A DNA stretch of 10,423 nt from an uncultured Erysipelotrichaceae bacterium (GCA_937902945.1 CALEMD010000220.1:1-10423); one strand, 5' to 3'. Shown: positions 1-7,216, counted from the first letter of the stretch. Numbers and translations are program-made. Notes: generated by a model not told the origin, from the letters alone.

Positions 1-32
1 GTATACAGGTTACCCTTAGTTAGATGGGCTAA

Positions 33-46
33 TTTGTATATACCAA
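33..46. promoter_or_regulatory. GntR/HutC-type operator-like palindrome before deoC
   Basis: The 14 bases TTTGTATATACCAA form an inverted repeat around a perfect GTATATAC core, with one mismatched pair (T/C at positions 3 and 12 of the site). The form TTGGTATATACCAA resembles the operators of GntR/HutC-family sugar regulators such as TreR, NagR and DasR. It ends 4 bases before the deoC start codon, where a bound repressor would block transcription or translation. No regulator gene is in the window, so the assignment rests on the palindrome and its position only. The promoter itself probably lies at or beyond the left edge. Confidence 0.4.
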
Positions 47-50
47 GAAA

Positions 51-728
51 ATGAATGAATTAGAACTGGCACAGATGATTGATCATACACTTTTGAAACC
101 GTATGCAACAGAAGATGATTTAAGAAAGATTCTTGAGGAATGCAAACAGTATCATTTCAAGATGGCTGCCATCAATTCGGGAGTTACGGCTTTCTGCAAG
201 GCAGTACTGGCTGGCAGCGGGGTTCATACAGGAGCAGCCATCAGTTTTCCTTTAGGAACAAACACCATAGAAGCAAAGCTTTATGAAACTGAAGACGCAA
301 TCCGCAATGGTGCGGATGAGATCGACTATGTATTGAACATTGCAAGATTGAAGATGGGCGATACAGCTTATATCGAAGATGAAATGAAACAGATGACTCA
401 CCTATGCCATAAGCACGGCATTCTGATCAAGGTCATCTTTGAAAACTGCTATCTGACTAAGGAAGAGATCCGTACTGCTGCAGAAATAGCAGCACGTGTG
501 AAACCGGATTTCATCAAGACATCGACTGGTTTTGGAACGGGTGGTGCAACGGCAGAGGATGTCGCATTGATGAAACAGACAGTAGGCGATGCAGTGCAGG
601 TGAAAGCTGCAGGCGGCATACGCAATCTGGATGATGCGCTGAAGATGATAGAGGCAGGAGCGACACGTCTAGGTACGTCACATGGCGTAGACATTATTGA
701 GGAATTCAGAAAGCGCCAGGGAAAATGA
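51..728 (+). CDS. deoC: DeoC-like deoxyribose-phosphate aldolase family protein
   Basis: A 225-residue class I aldolase of the DeoC family, a usual length for the Gram-positive form. Known members cleave 2-deoxy-D-ribose 5-phosphate to glyceraldehyde 3-phosphate and acetaldehyde through a Schiff-base lysine in a cytoplasmic TIM barrel. Visible motifs are DHTLLKP (11-17), EIDYVLNI with Asp92, FIKTSTGF with the Schiff-base Lys156, and VKAAGGIR with Lys185. GGIR and GTS (208-210) fit the phosphate site. Several motifs differ from typical DeoC: AAINSG where VCVNP-like sequence is usual, AAISFPLG for AVIGFPLG, and FENCYLT for IETCLLT. The substrate may therefore not be deoxyribose phosphate. No nucleoside-salvage genes (deoA, pdp, deoD, deoB) are nearby, and the gene overlaps a nagA homologue by 4 bases. 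The ATG at 51 lacks a clear Shine-Dalgarno; the frame is closed by a stop at 30-32 and no better start follows. Confidence 0.85.
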   Translation: MNELELAQMIDHTLLKPYATEDDLRKILEECKQYHFKMAAINSGVTAFCKAVLAGSGVHTGAAISFPLGTNTIEAKLYETEDAIRNGADEIDYVLNIARLKMGDTAYIEDEMKQMTHLCHKHGILIKVIFENCYLTKEEIRTAAEIAARVKPDFIKTSTGFGTGGATAEDVALMKQTVGDAVQVKAAGGIRNLDDALKMIEAGATRLGTSHGVDIIEEFRKRQGK

Positions 729-1879
729 GCACACTGCTGAAGAATGCACATATTGTACTGGATGACAGAAATGAAATAGAAAAAGGCTGTCTGCTGATAG
801 AAGGTGGATTCATTCAGGAAGTATTTGATCATGAGGCTGATATTGAAGCTGATGAAGCAGAAGATATGTCAGGCTTGACTCTGTATCCAGGGTTCATAGA
901 TCCTCATAATCATGGGGCAATGGGAAAGGATTTTATCTGCGGAGCAGAAGCAGTCAGTGCAGTCAGTGAGGATGCAGTAAAAGACGGAACGACCGCATTT
1001 CTAGCTTCTTTGACTGTACTCAGTCATGAAGGAGAACTGGAAGCATTAAAGAGTCTTGCTGGGGCAAAGGCAGATAAAGCAGTATGTCTGGGTATTCATA
1101 TGGAAGGACCATATCTTTCGAAAGAGTATAAGGCTTTAATGGACGAAAGATATCTCAGAGATCCGTCTATTGAAGAACTGAATGAAATGATAGAGGCTTC
1201 CTCGAACAGAATCCGCACAATGACAGTAGCGCCGGAAAGAAAGGGAATGGATGCGTTCATTCCGTATTTATGCAAGAAAGGAATCATTCCAATGATCGGG
1301 CATACGGCATGTACATGTCAGCAGGCCTTGCAGGCTCGTACATGGGGCGCAAAGGGTTTTACACATCTTTACAATGCAATGAGTCAGCACACTCATAGAA
1401 ATCCTGGATGCGCAACTGCTGCTTTTCTGGCAGATGATATGTATAAGGAAATGATACTGGATGGCTTTCATACAGACACCGATGTTGTACGCATGACATA
1501 TAAGGAAATGGGACCTGAACAGATCATCATGATTACGGATGCAATGCTTGCTAAAGGAATGAAAGACGGGGTATATACATTCAGCGGACTGAAGTGCCGT
1601 AAAGAAGGCATACATGTTCGGGTTGTAGAAACAGGAAGAATAGCCGGCAGTGCATTTGGAATGATCGATGCAGTACGGTTTGTATCTGATCTAGTACATC
1701 CAAGTCCTATAGAGATCTGTGCGATGACTTCACACAATGCAGCAGTTCTGCTGAAAGATGAGGGCAGAGGAAATCTGAATAAGAACGCCCGTGCTGATAT
1801 TGCAGTATTGGATGATCAGCTGAATGTCATAGAGACTTATGTGGCAGGAAGATCTGTTTACAGGAGAAAACAATCATGA
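725..1879 (+). CDS. nagA: N-acetylglucosamine-6-phosphate deacetylase (NagA)
   Basis: A 384-residue amidohydrolase, full length for NagA. The family removes acetate from GlcNAc-6-phosphate to give glucosamine-6-phosphate in the cytoplasm. Motifs run in the right order: PGFIDPHNHG with His61 and His63, HMEGPYLS with metal ligand Glu127, IGHT with His193, THLYNAM with His214, Arg225 in THRNPG, DGFH with His249, and TDAM with catalytic Asp272. These line up with E. coli NagA Glu131, His195, His216, Arg227, His251 and Asp273. The HNH motif suggests a possible second metal site, as in Bacillus-type enzymes. The start overlaps the deoC stop (ATGA) and the stop overlaps the next start (ATGA), so translation is probably coupled. 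No nagB is adjacent, so the product's fate is open; a related N-acetyl amino sugar phosphate as substrate is possible. Confidence 0.9.
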   Translation: MSTLLKNAHIVLDDRNEIEKGCLLIEGGFIQEVFDHEADIEADEAEDMSGLTLYPGFIDPHNHGAMGKDFICGAEAVSAVSEDAVKDGTTAFLASLTVLSHEGELEALKSLAGAKADKAVCLGIHMEGPYLSKEYKALMDERYLRDPSIEELNEMIEASSNRIRTMTVAPERKGMDAFIPYLCKKGIIPMIGHTACTCQQALQARTWGAKGFTHLYNAMSQHTHRNPGCATAAFLADDMYKEMILDGFHTDTDVVRMTYKEMGPEQIIMITDAMLAKGMKDGVYTFSGLKCRKEGIHVRVVETGRIAGSAFGMIDAVRFVSDLVHPSPIEICAMTSHNAAVLLKDEGRGNLNKNARADIAVLDDQLNVIETYVAGRSVYRRKQS

Positions 1880-2385
1880 TCAAAGAAACAGAACCGTTCT
1901 ATGAAGCCGAGAAAACACTTAGGCTTCTCTATCCAAAAGGATTGTTTGTGACAGCTGGCAAAGAACAGCCTAATACGATGACAATCGGCTGGGGAAATCT
2001 TGGCATCAACTGGTCGAAGCCCTGCTTTACCATACTTGTGGCAGGATCGCGCTATACCCACAGTCTGATTGAAAGAGATGGTGAGTTTACAGTCAGTGTA
2101 CCTTATACAGAAATGGCTCGTGAGTTGGCATATGTCGGAACCCACTCAGGCAGAGATGAAGATAAGTATGAGTCCTGCAATCTAAAGACAGCCGCTGGCA
2201 TTCATATACCTACTGCCCATATAGATTGCATTGGCATGCACTATGAATGCAAAGTCATCGATGTGCTGGAAGTAAGCAGAGATAGGCTTGATCCAGCAGT
2301 CTATGAAAAACGCTATGCAAAAACACAGGACTTTCATACGGTATATTTTGGAGAAATATTGGCGTCATACCTACAGGAGGAATGA
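1876..2385 (+). CDS. Flavin-reductase-like FMN-binding protein
   Basis: A 169-residue protein of the flavin reductase/flavoredoxin-like fold. The pattern is typical: an N-terminal strand ending in LFVTAG (23-28), NTMTIGWG (33-40), a W-S-K-P turn (46-49), an FTILVAGSRYTH segment (51-62) and FTVSVP (71-76). Proteins of this family bind FMN and pass electrons from NAD(P)H or reduce small substrates in the cytoplasm; the substrate cannot be predicted from sequence. It overlaps nagA by 4 bases (ATGA), has an AGGAGA-like ribosome site around 1861-1866, and is followed at once by the SIS gene, so it belongs to the same transcript. A flavoprotein is not part of any standard amino-sugar route, which makes it the odd member of the operon. 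Confidence 0.8.
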   Translation: MIKETEPFYEAEKTLRLLYPKGLFVTAGKEQPNTMTIGWGNLGINWSKPCFTILVAGSRYTHSLIERDGEFTVSVPYTEMARELAYVGTHSGRDEDKYESCNLKTAAGIHIPTAHIDCIGMHYECKVIDVLEVSRDRLDPAVYEKRYAKTQDFHTVYFGEILASYLQEE

Positions 2386-2387
2386 AG

Positions 2388-3113
2388 ATGGCATACGAAT
2401 TTGAATACATGAATAAACTCGATGCATTGATGCATAGAGCGGCAGAAAAGAATGCAGAAAGCATACGGACTCTTGCAAAGAAAATGGCAGAGAATATTGA
2501 AAGTGATCATATTATCCATGTGTTTGGGACAGGCCATTCACATATGACTGGCATTGAATTGTTCGCAAGAGCAGGGGGACTGGGCAATGTGGATGCATTG
2601 CTTGATCCGGATGCGGTTACAGGATTTGGAGCACAGCGCAGCTGTGCATTGGAGAAACTGCCTGGTTTAGCAGACATAATCTATGACAGATATGTGATTG
2701 AAAAAGGGGATATGATGATCATCACATCGAATTCAGGGCGCAATGCTGTGCCGGTAGAAATGGCAACGCGCTGTAAAAAAGAAGGAATCTATACAGTGGC
2801 AGTGACCAATCTTGCACAGTCAAAGGCAGCAGTATCGCGAGTTCCAAGCGGTTTGCATCTATATGAGTGTGCAGATCTCGTGTTGGATACATGTGTGGCA
2901 GCGGGAGATGCAGAAATGCAGATTGGAAATGTGAAAACAGGGGCAGGATCATCAATTATCAGTATGTTTCTGCTGAATACGGCTGTATGTGAAGCGATGA
3001 AGATACTGAATGATTCAGGCATAGCCTATCCGGTATTTCAGTCGCAGAATGTAGATGGCTTTGACAATGATGCAATTTATGAGAAGTATGCAGGAAGGAT
3101 TAAGCACTATTAA
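2388..3113 (+). CDS. SIS-domain phosphosugar-binding protein (UPF0309-like)
   Basis: A 241-residue protein made of one SIS domain, the fold of phosphosugar isomerases and of phosphosugar-sensing regulator domains. The motif HVFGTGHSHMTG (44-55) followed by FARAGGL (59-65) is characteristic of the UPF0309-type family. SNSGRN (114-119) is the Ser/Thr-rich phosphate loop, and near the C terminus PVFQSQNVDG is also family-typical. There is no HTH domain, so an enzyme is more likely than a regulator. Some SIS proteins act on GlcNAc-6-phosphate; from memory, the Streptomyces protein NagS has been reported to do so, but that link is not shown here. I chose ATG 2388 because AGGAGG at 2375-2380 is 7 bases upstream; the in-frame ATG at 2382 would leave only 1 base. 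The gene follows the flavoprotein stop by 2 bases. Confidence 0.85.
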   Translation: MAYEFEYMNKLDALMHRAAEKNAESIRTLAKKMAENIESDHIIHVFGTGHSHMTGIELFARAGGLGNVDALLDPDAVTGFGAQRSCALEKLPGLADIIYDRYVIEKGDMMIITSNSGRNAVPVEMATRCKKEGIYTVAVTNLAQSKAAVSRVPSGLHLYECADLVLDTCVAAGDAEMQIGNVKTGAGSSIISMFLLNTAVCEAMKILNDSGIAYPVFQSQNVDGFDNDAIYEKYAGRIKHY

Positions 3114-3114
3114 G

Positions 3115-3126
3115 GGATTTAAATCC
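3115..3126. repeat. 12-bp perfect palindrome between SIS gene and nagA paralogue
   Basis: GGATTTAAATCC is a perfect palindrome without a spacer, beginning one base after the SIS stop codon and ending directly before the AAAGGAGGT ribosome site (3127-3135) of the next gene. It could be a small protein-binding site, or chance; as RNA it is too tight to fold into a useful hairpin. It marks the boundary between the overlapping block-1 genes and block 2. Confidence 0.3.
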
Positions 3127-3140
3127 AAAGGAGGTCAGCA

Positions 3141-4308
3141 ATGATTGTTAAAAATGCTCATGTATTCTATGATGGCGAATTCCATGATGTTGATGTCAGA
3201 TATGATAACAGCACAATACTGGAAATTGGCGAAAACATGCAAGATCATGAAGTTATTGATGCAGGTGGCAACTATCTGTTTGCCGGATTTGTTGAAACAC
3301 ATCAACACGGGGGATTCAGAAAGACATTCTACCGAAATAATTACTCAGAAAACGGTGAGAATTTCAATGGAGTATCAGATGTTAATTACATTCTCGAAAG
3401 ACTTCCAAAATACGGAGTAACATCTGTTATGCCTACGTTGGATGTTCAGCCAATAGCGGATTCTGTAGAAGCACTTCGCGCAATCAGAGAAGCAAGAAAA
3501 GAAGCAGTCGGAGCGGATCCCGTTCCTGATACATTACGAAGGACCATATCTGAATCCTGGAAGAAGTGCTTGTCTTGATCCCAAATTATGTGTACTTCCA
3601 ATTAAAGAACACACTTTGGCATTAACGGACAATGATTTAAGTGATATTGGGATTATGAGTCTTGCCCCGGAGCTTGAAGGTGCAGAGGAATGGTGCAGAT
3701 GGATAACTGAACAAGGAGTACATGTCGAAATAGGCTATACACTATGCGATAGCGAGATGATAACGAATGCAGCTGATTGGGGCGTTGATACAACCACGCA
3801 TTTCTTTAATGGTTTTGAAGCTATGCACCATAGAAAAGATGGAGCAATAGTTGGATGTCTTCTTGAAGATCGATTGTCACACCAGATGACATGTGATGGT
3901 CACCATGTAAATAAATCATGGATCAAGCTTGCGATCAAGACAAAAGGAATTGATAAAATCTATGGAGTTACAGATGAATTCAACTTTTCCGGTCTCGATG
4001 ACGGCGAGTATGAAAATGACCACTACGGAACAATACTTGTACATGATGGATTGGTAACTGTGAAATCGTCTGGTATGATTCTAGGTGGTAATAACACCTG
4101 GGATAAAATGATGCGCAGAGCAAGAAACATCATTGGATTGGATGAAATACAGATTGCAAAAATGTTTGGAGAAAACCCTGCAAAATGCCTTGGTATAAAG
4201 GATCGAGGGAAAATCGAAGTTGGCAGAAGAAGTGATTTCTGCTTGATGGATAAAGACTACAATGTAATTAAAACCATAATAAAAGGAAAAGTTGCGTATA
4301 AATTGTGA
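3141..4308 (+). pseudogene. Second NagA-like deacetylase, frameshifted
   Basis: A NagA-family amidohydrolase split into two frames. The first frame (3141-3578) reads through THQHG (His54, His56) to residue 127, then ends 17 codons later in a foreign frame. The second frame carries HYEGPYLN (Glu133), THFFNG (His220), HHRKDG, CDGHHV (Asp252) and VTDE (Asp278). Removing one C from CCC at 3519-3521 joins them as GADP-FLIHYEGP, giving about 388 residues, normal NagA length. The metal-ligand motif GHT has become GYT (Tyr199, codon 3736-3738), one C-to-T change from His, and the usual TDAM is TDEF. The ribosome site AAAGGAGGT is excellent, so the gene was once expressed or still is. Either it is a decaying paralogue, or the frameshift is a sequence error and the protein is intact but with an altered metal site. 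Identity to the upstream nagA is low, so this is not a recent duplication. Confidence 0.8.
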
Positions 4309-4331
4309 TGATATCTGTAGATGTGTATTAT
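4303..4331 (+). promoter_or_regulatory. Candidate sigma-A promoter for the first rpiB
   Basis: TTGTGA (4303-4308) and TATTAT (4326-4331) are separated by exactly 17 bases. The -35 box overlaps the stop codon of the broken nagA paralogue. Transcription would begin near 4338, about 36 bases before the rpiB start. It would let the isomerase be expressed independently of the damaged upstream gene. The prediction rests on consensus match and spacing only. Confidence 0.4.
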
Positions 4332-4373
4332 CTAATATGTAGTTGTTAGTTATTGAAAAGGAGAGATCAAAAT

Positions 4374-4832
4374 ATGAGAATTGGAATAGGAAATGATCAT
4401 GCCGCAACCGAATTGAAGTTCATCATTATGGATTATTTGAAGGAATTGGGATATGAGGTAGTAAACTACGGAACAGATTCAACCGAAAGATATGATTATC
4501 CGGTTGCCGGCGAAAGACTCGGCAGAGCGGTAGTCAATGGTGAAGTAGATCTTGCAATTGGAATATGCGGAACGGGTTTGGGCATTGGACTGGCCGCAAA
4601 CAAAGTAAAAGGAATCCGCTGCTGCATATGCTCAGAACCATATACAGCTGAAATGTCACGCCGTCATAACAATGCAAACATGCTTGCTTTTGGCTCTAGA
4701 GTGGTTGGCAGTGAATTGGCAAAGATGATTGTTAAAACATGGCTGAATGCCAGCTTTGAGGGTGGACGTCATGCAAAGCGTGTACAGATGATTATGGATA
4801 TCGAAAGCGGAACGTATAAGCCAGAAGAATAA
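4374..4832 (+). CDS. rpiB: RpiB/AlsB-type sugar-phosphate isomerase (first copy)
   Basis: A 152-residue member of the RpiB/LacA/LacB family, which interconverts aldose and ketose phosphates (ribose-5-P/ribulose-5-P; E. coli RpiB also isomerises allose-6-P). Family residues present: Asp8-His9 in NDHA, phosphate-loop TDST (34-37), catalytic-base Cys65 in GICGTG, ring-opening His98 in RRHNNANM, and phosphate-binding Arg132 and Arg136 in EGGRHAKR. LacA and LacB usually work as a pair of distinct subunits; here both copies in the window carry the full RpiB set, so each may form its own homomeric enzyme. ATG 4374 is preferred over an upstream in-frame TTG at 4353, because AGGAGA (4359-4364) is 9 bases before it and the protein then begins at the family's usual MRIGIG. 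Ribose-, allose- or galactose-6-phosphate cannot be told apart from sequence. Confidence 0.88.
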   Translation: MRIGIGNDHAATELKFIIMDYLKELGYEVVNYGTDSTERYDYPVAGERLGRAVVNGEVDLAIGICGTGLGIGLAANKVKGIRCCICSEPYTAEMSRRHNNANMLAFGSRVVGSELAKMIVKTWLNASFEGGRHAKRVQMIMDIESGTYKPEE

Positions 4833-4834
4833 AC

Positions 4835-4857
4835 GGGTGTATCAATTTTTGATTCCC
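4835..4857 (+). other. Weak hairpin after rpiB
   Basis: GGG (4835-4837) and CCC (4855-4857) flank a 5-bp stem ATCAA/TTGAT (4841-4845, 4849-4853), with uneven internal bulges and a 3-base T loop. There is no T-run after the stem. At best it is an inefficient terminator separating rpiB from the transporter promoter that starts about 35 bases downstream. Confidence 0.2.
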
Positions 4858-4893
4858 TTATTATGACAGCGAATAATTATTTTCTGTAGGATA

Positions 4894-4922
4894 TTGAAAA
4901 AATCAACCAGTAAGGATACTAT
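4894..4922 (+). promoter_or_regulatory. Sigma-A promoter of the ABC importer operon
   Basis: TTGAAA (4894-4899) and TACTAT (4917-4922) stand 17 bases apart, close to the housekeeping consensus. Transcription would start near 4929-4931, giving a leader of about 48 bases. It is followed by a cre-like site and a GGAGGG ribosome site (4962-4967) placed 9 bases before the binding-protein start. This is the best promoter in the window and makes the transporter a separate transcription unit. Confidence 0.6.
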
Positions 4923-4931
4923 TATGTCTAT

Positions 4932-4945
4932 AGAAAGCGGTTACA
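4932..4945 (+). promoter_or_regulatory. CcpA catabolite-responsive element (cre)
   Basis: AGAAAGCGGTTACA matches the Bacillota cre consensus TGWNANCGNTNWCA at every defined position except the first (A for T). It lies just after the predicted transcription start, where CcpA binding normally represses. The sugar importer would then be shut off when preferred carbon sources are present. The 3' half overlaps a second inverted repeat, CGGTTA (4938-4943) with TAACCG (4951-4956) spaced by 7 bases, which could be a separate operator or a leader hairpin. Confidence 0.6.
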
Positions 4946-4976
4946 TATAATAACCGAGTATGGAGGGAAAGCAATA

Positions 4977-6047
4977 ATGAAAAGGTTTTTAACAACTACA
5001 TTGGCATGTGTTTTGACATTAGGCTTGACTGCTTGCAGCAGTGGAACAGCTTCTACTGCTACCGCAGGAGCATCAGAAGCAGCGACAGCGAGTACAGCAG
5101 ACAAAGTATTGGTAGTCTATTCTCCAAATTCCGATACAGAAGTTGACAGTATCATTCCTGCATTTGAAAAAGCAACAGGGATTACAGTTCAGTTGGTTTC
5201 AGCTGGAACAGGCGAGTGCATTAGCCGTATTCAAGCGGAAAAAGACAATCCACAGGGCGATATTATGTGGGGCGGCATGAATTATGGTGTTTATCTTGAA
5301 GATACTTCATTATGGCAGGACTACACTTCACCAAATGAAGTAAATATTGATGACAACTATAAACAGGGAGACATCAAAGCATATACCAATTACACATTGT
5401 CTGGTTCAGGCGCGCTGATTATGAACAACGAACTGATGACAAAACTTGGTGTTACTGTAAACGGTTATGCAGACTTGCTGCAGCCTGAACTAAAAGGTCA
5501 GATAGCTGCTGCGGATCCAACAAAATCCAGCTCTGCATGGGCTGAATTAACAGATATGCTTGCTGTTATGGGCGATGAACCATATGACGAAAAAGCTTGG
5601 GCTTATGTTGAACAGTATGTTGCTCAATTAAATGGTATCGAATTAGAGTCTTCATCAGCTGTTTATAAAGGTGTTGCAAATGGCGAATATGCAGTAGGAG
5701 TATCTTATGAAGATCCGTGCATCAAGCTGCTATCTGACGGTGCTGATGTAACGGTTGTTTATCCAGAAGAAGGAGCTATCTGGCTTCCATCTGCTACAGC
5801 AATTATTGCTAATTGTCAGCATTTAGATGCAGCAAAACAGTTTATTGATTTCTTGATTTCTGACGAAGGACAGTCAATTATTGCCAGTCAGACAAACCGT
5901 CCGGTTAATACTTCAATGAAGAATACAAATGAATTTATGAAACCGTTCAGTGAAATTAAAGTTGTCTATGAGGATATTCCTTATGTTGCAGAGCACAAAG
6001 CTGAGTGGCAAGATCGTTATGCAACAATCCGTGACAAAGCAAACTAA
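4977..6047 (+). CDS. ABC transporter solute-binding lipoprotein (AfuA/FbpA superfamily)
   Basis: A 356-residue extracellular solute-binding protein. It has a basic start (MKR), a hydrophobic core and a lipobox LTAC with the lipidated Cys20, then a Ser/Thr/Ala-rich linker (about 21-42). The mature domain begins VLVVYSPNSDTEVDSIIPAFEK and contains SAGTGE (75-80), NPQGDIMWGG (91-100), ADPTKSSSAW and VYKGVANGEYAVGVSYEDP. These are typical of the ferric-iron/AfuA/PhnS group of binding proteins. That group includes iron binders but also AfuA, which binds hexose phosphates, and 2-aminoethylphosphonate binders. The conserved tyrosine pair of iron-binding FbpA is not evident. With phosphosugar enzymes on both sides, a sugar phosphate is the likelier ligand. 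It is first in the promoter-cre operon, with the ATPase and permease immediately after it. Confidence 0.85.
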   Translation: MKRFLTTTLACVLTLGLTACSSGTASTATAGASEAATASTADKVLVVYSPNSDTEVDSIIPAFEKATGITVQLVSAGTGECISRIQAEKDNPQGDIMWGGMNYGVYLEDTSLWQDYTSPNEVNIDDNYKQGDIKAYTNYTLSGSGALIMNNELMTKLGVTVNGYADLLQPELKGQIAAADPTKSSSAWAELTDMLAVMGDEPYDEKAWAYVEQYVAQLNGIELESSSAVYKGVANGEYAVGVSYEDPCIKLLSDGADVTVVYPEEGAIWLPSATAIIANCQHLDAAKQFIDFLISDEGQSIIASQTNRPVNTSMKNTNEFMKPFSEIKVVYEDIPYVAEHKAEWQDRYATIRDKAN

Positions 6048-6079
6048 CTAGATATTACTCAATAGAAGGGGATAGAACC

Positions 6080-7216
6080 ATGAGCGTAGTTATCAAAATT
6101 AAAGATGTAGTAAAAAAATACGATGATAACACAGTCATTTCTGACCTATCTCTAGATATCAAGGAGGGTGAATTCTTCACCCTCCTTGGTCCATCTGGAT
6201 GTGGAAAGACGACTTTATTACGTATGATTGCAGGTTTCAACAGTATTGAGGGTGGCGATATTTATTTCAATGATAAGAGAATAAATGATATTGATCCCGC
6301 TAAGCGTAATATTGGAATGGTATTCCAAAATTATGCAATTTTTCCAAATCTAACTGTTCGTAACAATGTTGCTTTTGGGTTGAAAAACCGAAAGCTTCCG
6401 AAAGACCAGATCATTGCAGAGACTGATAAATTTATGAAGCTGATGCATATCGATGAATATGCGGATCGTATGCCTGAACAGCTGTCTGGTGGCCAGCAGC
6501 AAAGAGTAGCGCTAGCGCGCGCACTAGTAATCAAACCAGACGTTTTGCTTATGGATGAACCGCTAAGCAATCTAGATGCTAAATTGCGTGTAGAAATGCG
6601 ATCGGTTATAAAAGAAATTCAGAATTCTGTCGGAATAACAACTGTCTATGTTACACATGATCAGGAAGAGGCTATGGCAGTAAGTGACAGAATTGCCGTT
6701 ATGAGAGACGGAAATATCCAACAGATAGGAACTCCAAAAATTCTTTATCAAAGACCGACCAATTTATTTGTTTCAACGTTTATTGGACGGACTAATTTGG
6801 TTAAAGCAACATTAACTGCTGAAACTGGTGGCATTTGCAAACTGCACTTTGGCCAAAATCACACGGTTGAACTGAATAATGTTCTTCCACAATATCAGAA
6901 AGATGGAGAAGTTAAGGTTTCAATTCGCCCAGAGGAATTTATTATCAATACGGACACGAAGGATGGTATTCCAGCAACGATTAATGACAGTGTATTTTTG
7001 GGATTGAATACACACTATTTCGTAACCACTGATGATGGAAACAAAGTTGAAATCATTCAGGAGTCACAAATTGATAGCATCATGCCAAAAAACTCAAGGA
7101 TTATGCTGACAGTTAAGAAAGAAAAAATTAATGTTTTTACAGTAGATACGGAGACCAGCATTCTAGCAGGTGTTGAAAACGACATGATAACGCAAAAAGA
7201 GGCAAATCATGGCTAA
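6080..7216 (+). CDS. ABC transporter ATP-binding protein (AfuC/FbpC-like)
   Basis: A 378-residue importer ATPase that powers transport at the inner face of the membrane. Nucleotide-binding motifs are all intact: Walker A GPSGCGKT (37-44), Q-loop Gln83 in VFQNYAIFPN, signature LSGGQQQR (135-142), Walker B VLLMDEP (155-161) and the H-loop His193 in YVTHDQEEA. The roughly 150 residues after the nucleotide-binding domain form a TOBE-type region with IRPEE (a regulatory and substrate-sensing fold in this family). Length and domain order match the FbpC/AfuC/PotA group. ATG 6080 follows AAGGGG (6066-6071) by 8 bases, 32 bases after the binding-protein stop. Its end overlaps the permease start by 8 bases, which implies translational coupling of the two subunits. 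Confidence 0.92.
   Translation: MSVVIKIKDVVKKYDDNTVISDLSLDIKEGEFFTLLGPSGCGKTTLLRMIAGFNSIEGGDIYFNDKRINDIDPAKRNIGMVFQNYAIFPNLTVRNNVAFGLKNRKLPKDQIIAETDKFMKLMHIDEYADRMPEQLSGGQQQRVALARALVIKPDVLLMDEPLSNLDAKLRVEMRSVIKEIQNSVGITTVYVTHDQEEAMAVSDRIAVMRDGNIQQIGTPKILYQRPTNLFVSTFIGRTNLVKATLTAETGGICKLHFGQNHTVELNNVLPQYQKDGEVKVSIRPEEFIINTDTKDGIPATINDSVFLGLNTHYFVTTDDGNKVEIIQESQIDSIMPKNSRIMLTVKKEKINVFTVDTETSILAGVENDMITQKEANHG

Noticed and set aside
449..832. 127-codon open frame on the - strand across deoC and nagA
   Set aside because: It runs opposite two clearly recognised genes, has no family resemblance, and overlaps their conserved motifs; it is a shadow of the coding strand.
1569..1577. GTATATAC-like core inside nagA as a second operator
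   Set aside because: The flanks do not extend the palindrome and the position is mid-gene; most likely chance.
3519..3521. Programmed +1 frameshift as the default reading of the nagA paralogue
   Set aside because: There is no stop codon at the slip site and no visible stimulator; mutation or sequence error explains it more simply.
4835..4857. Strong terminator after the first rpiB
   Set aside because: The stem is short and bulged and lacks a T-run, so I kept it only as a weak hairpin.
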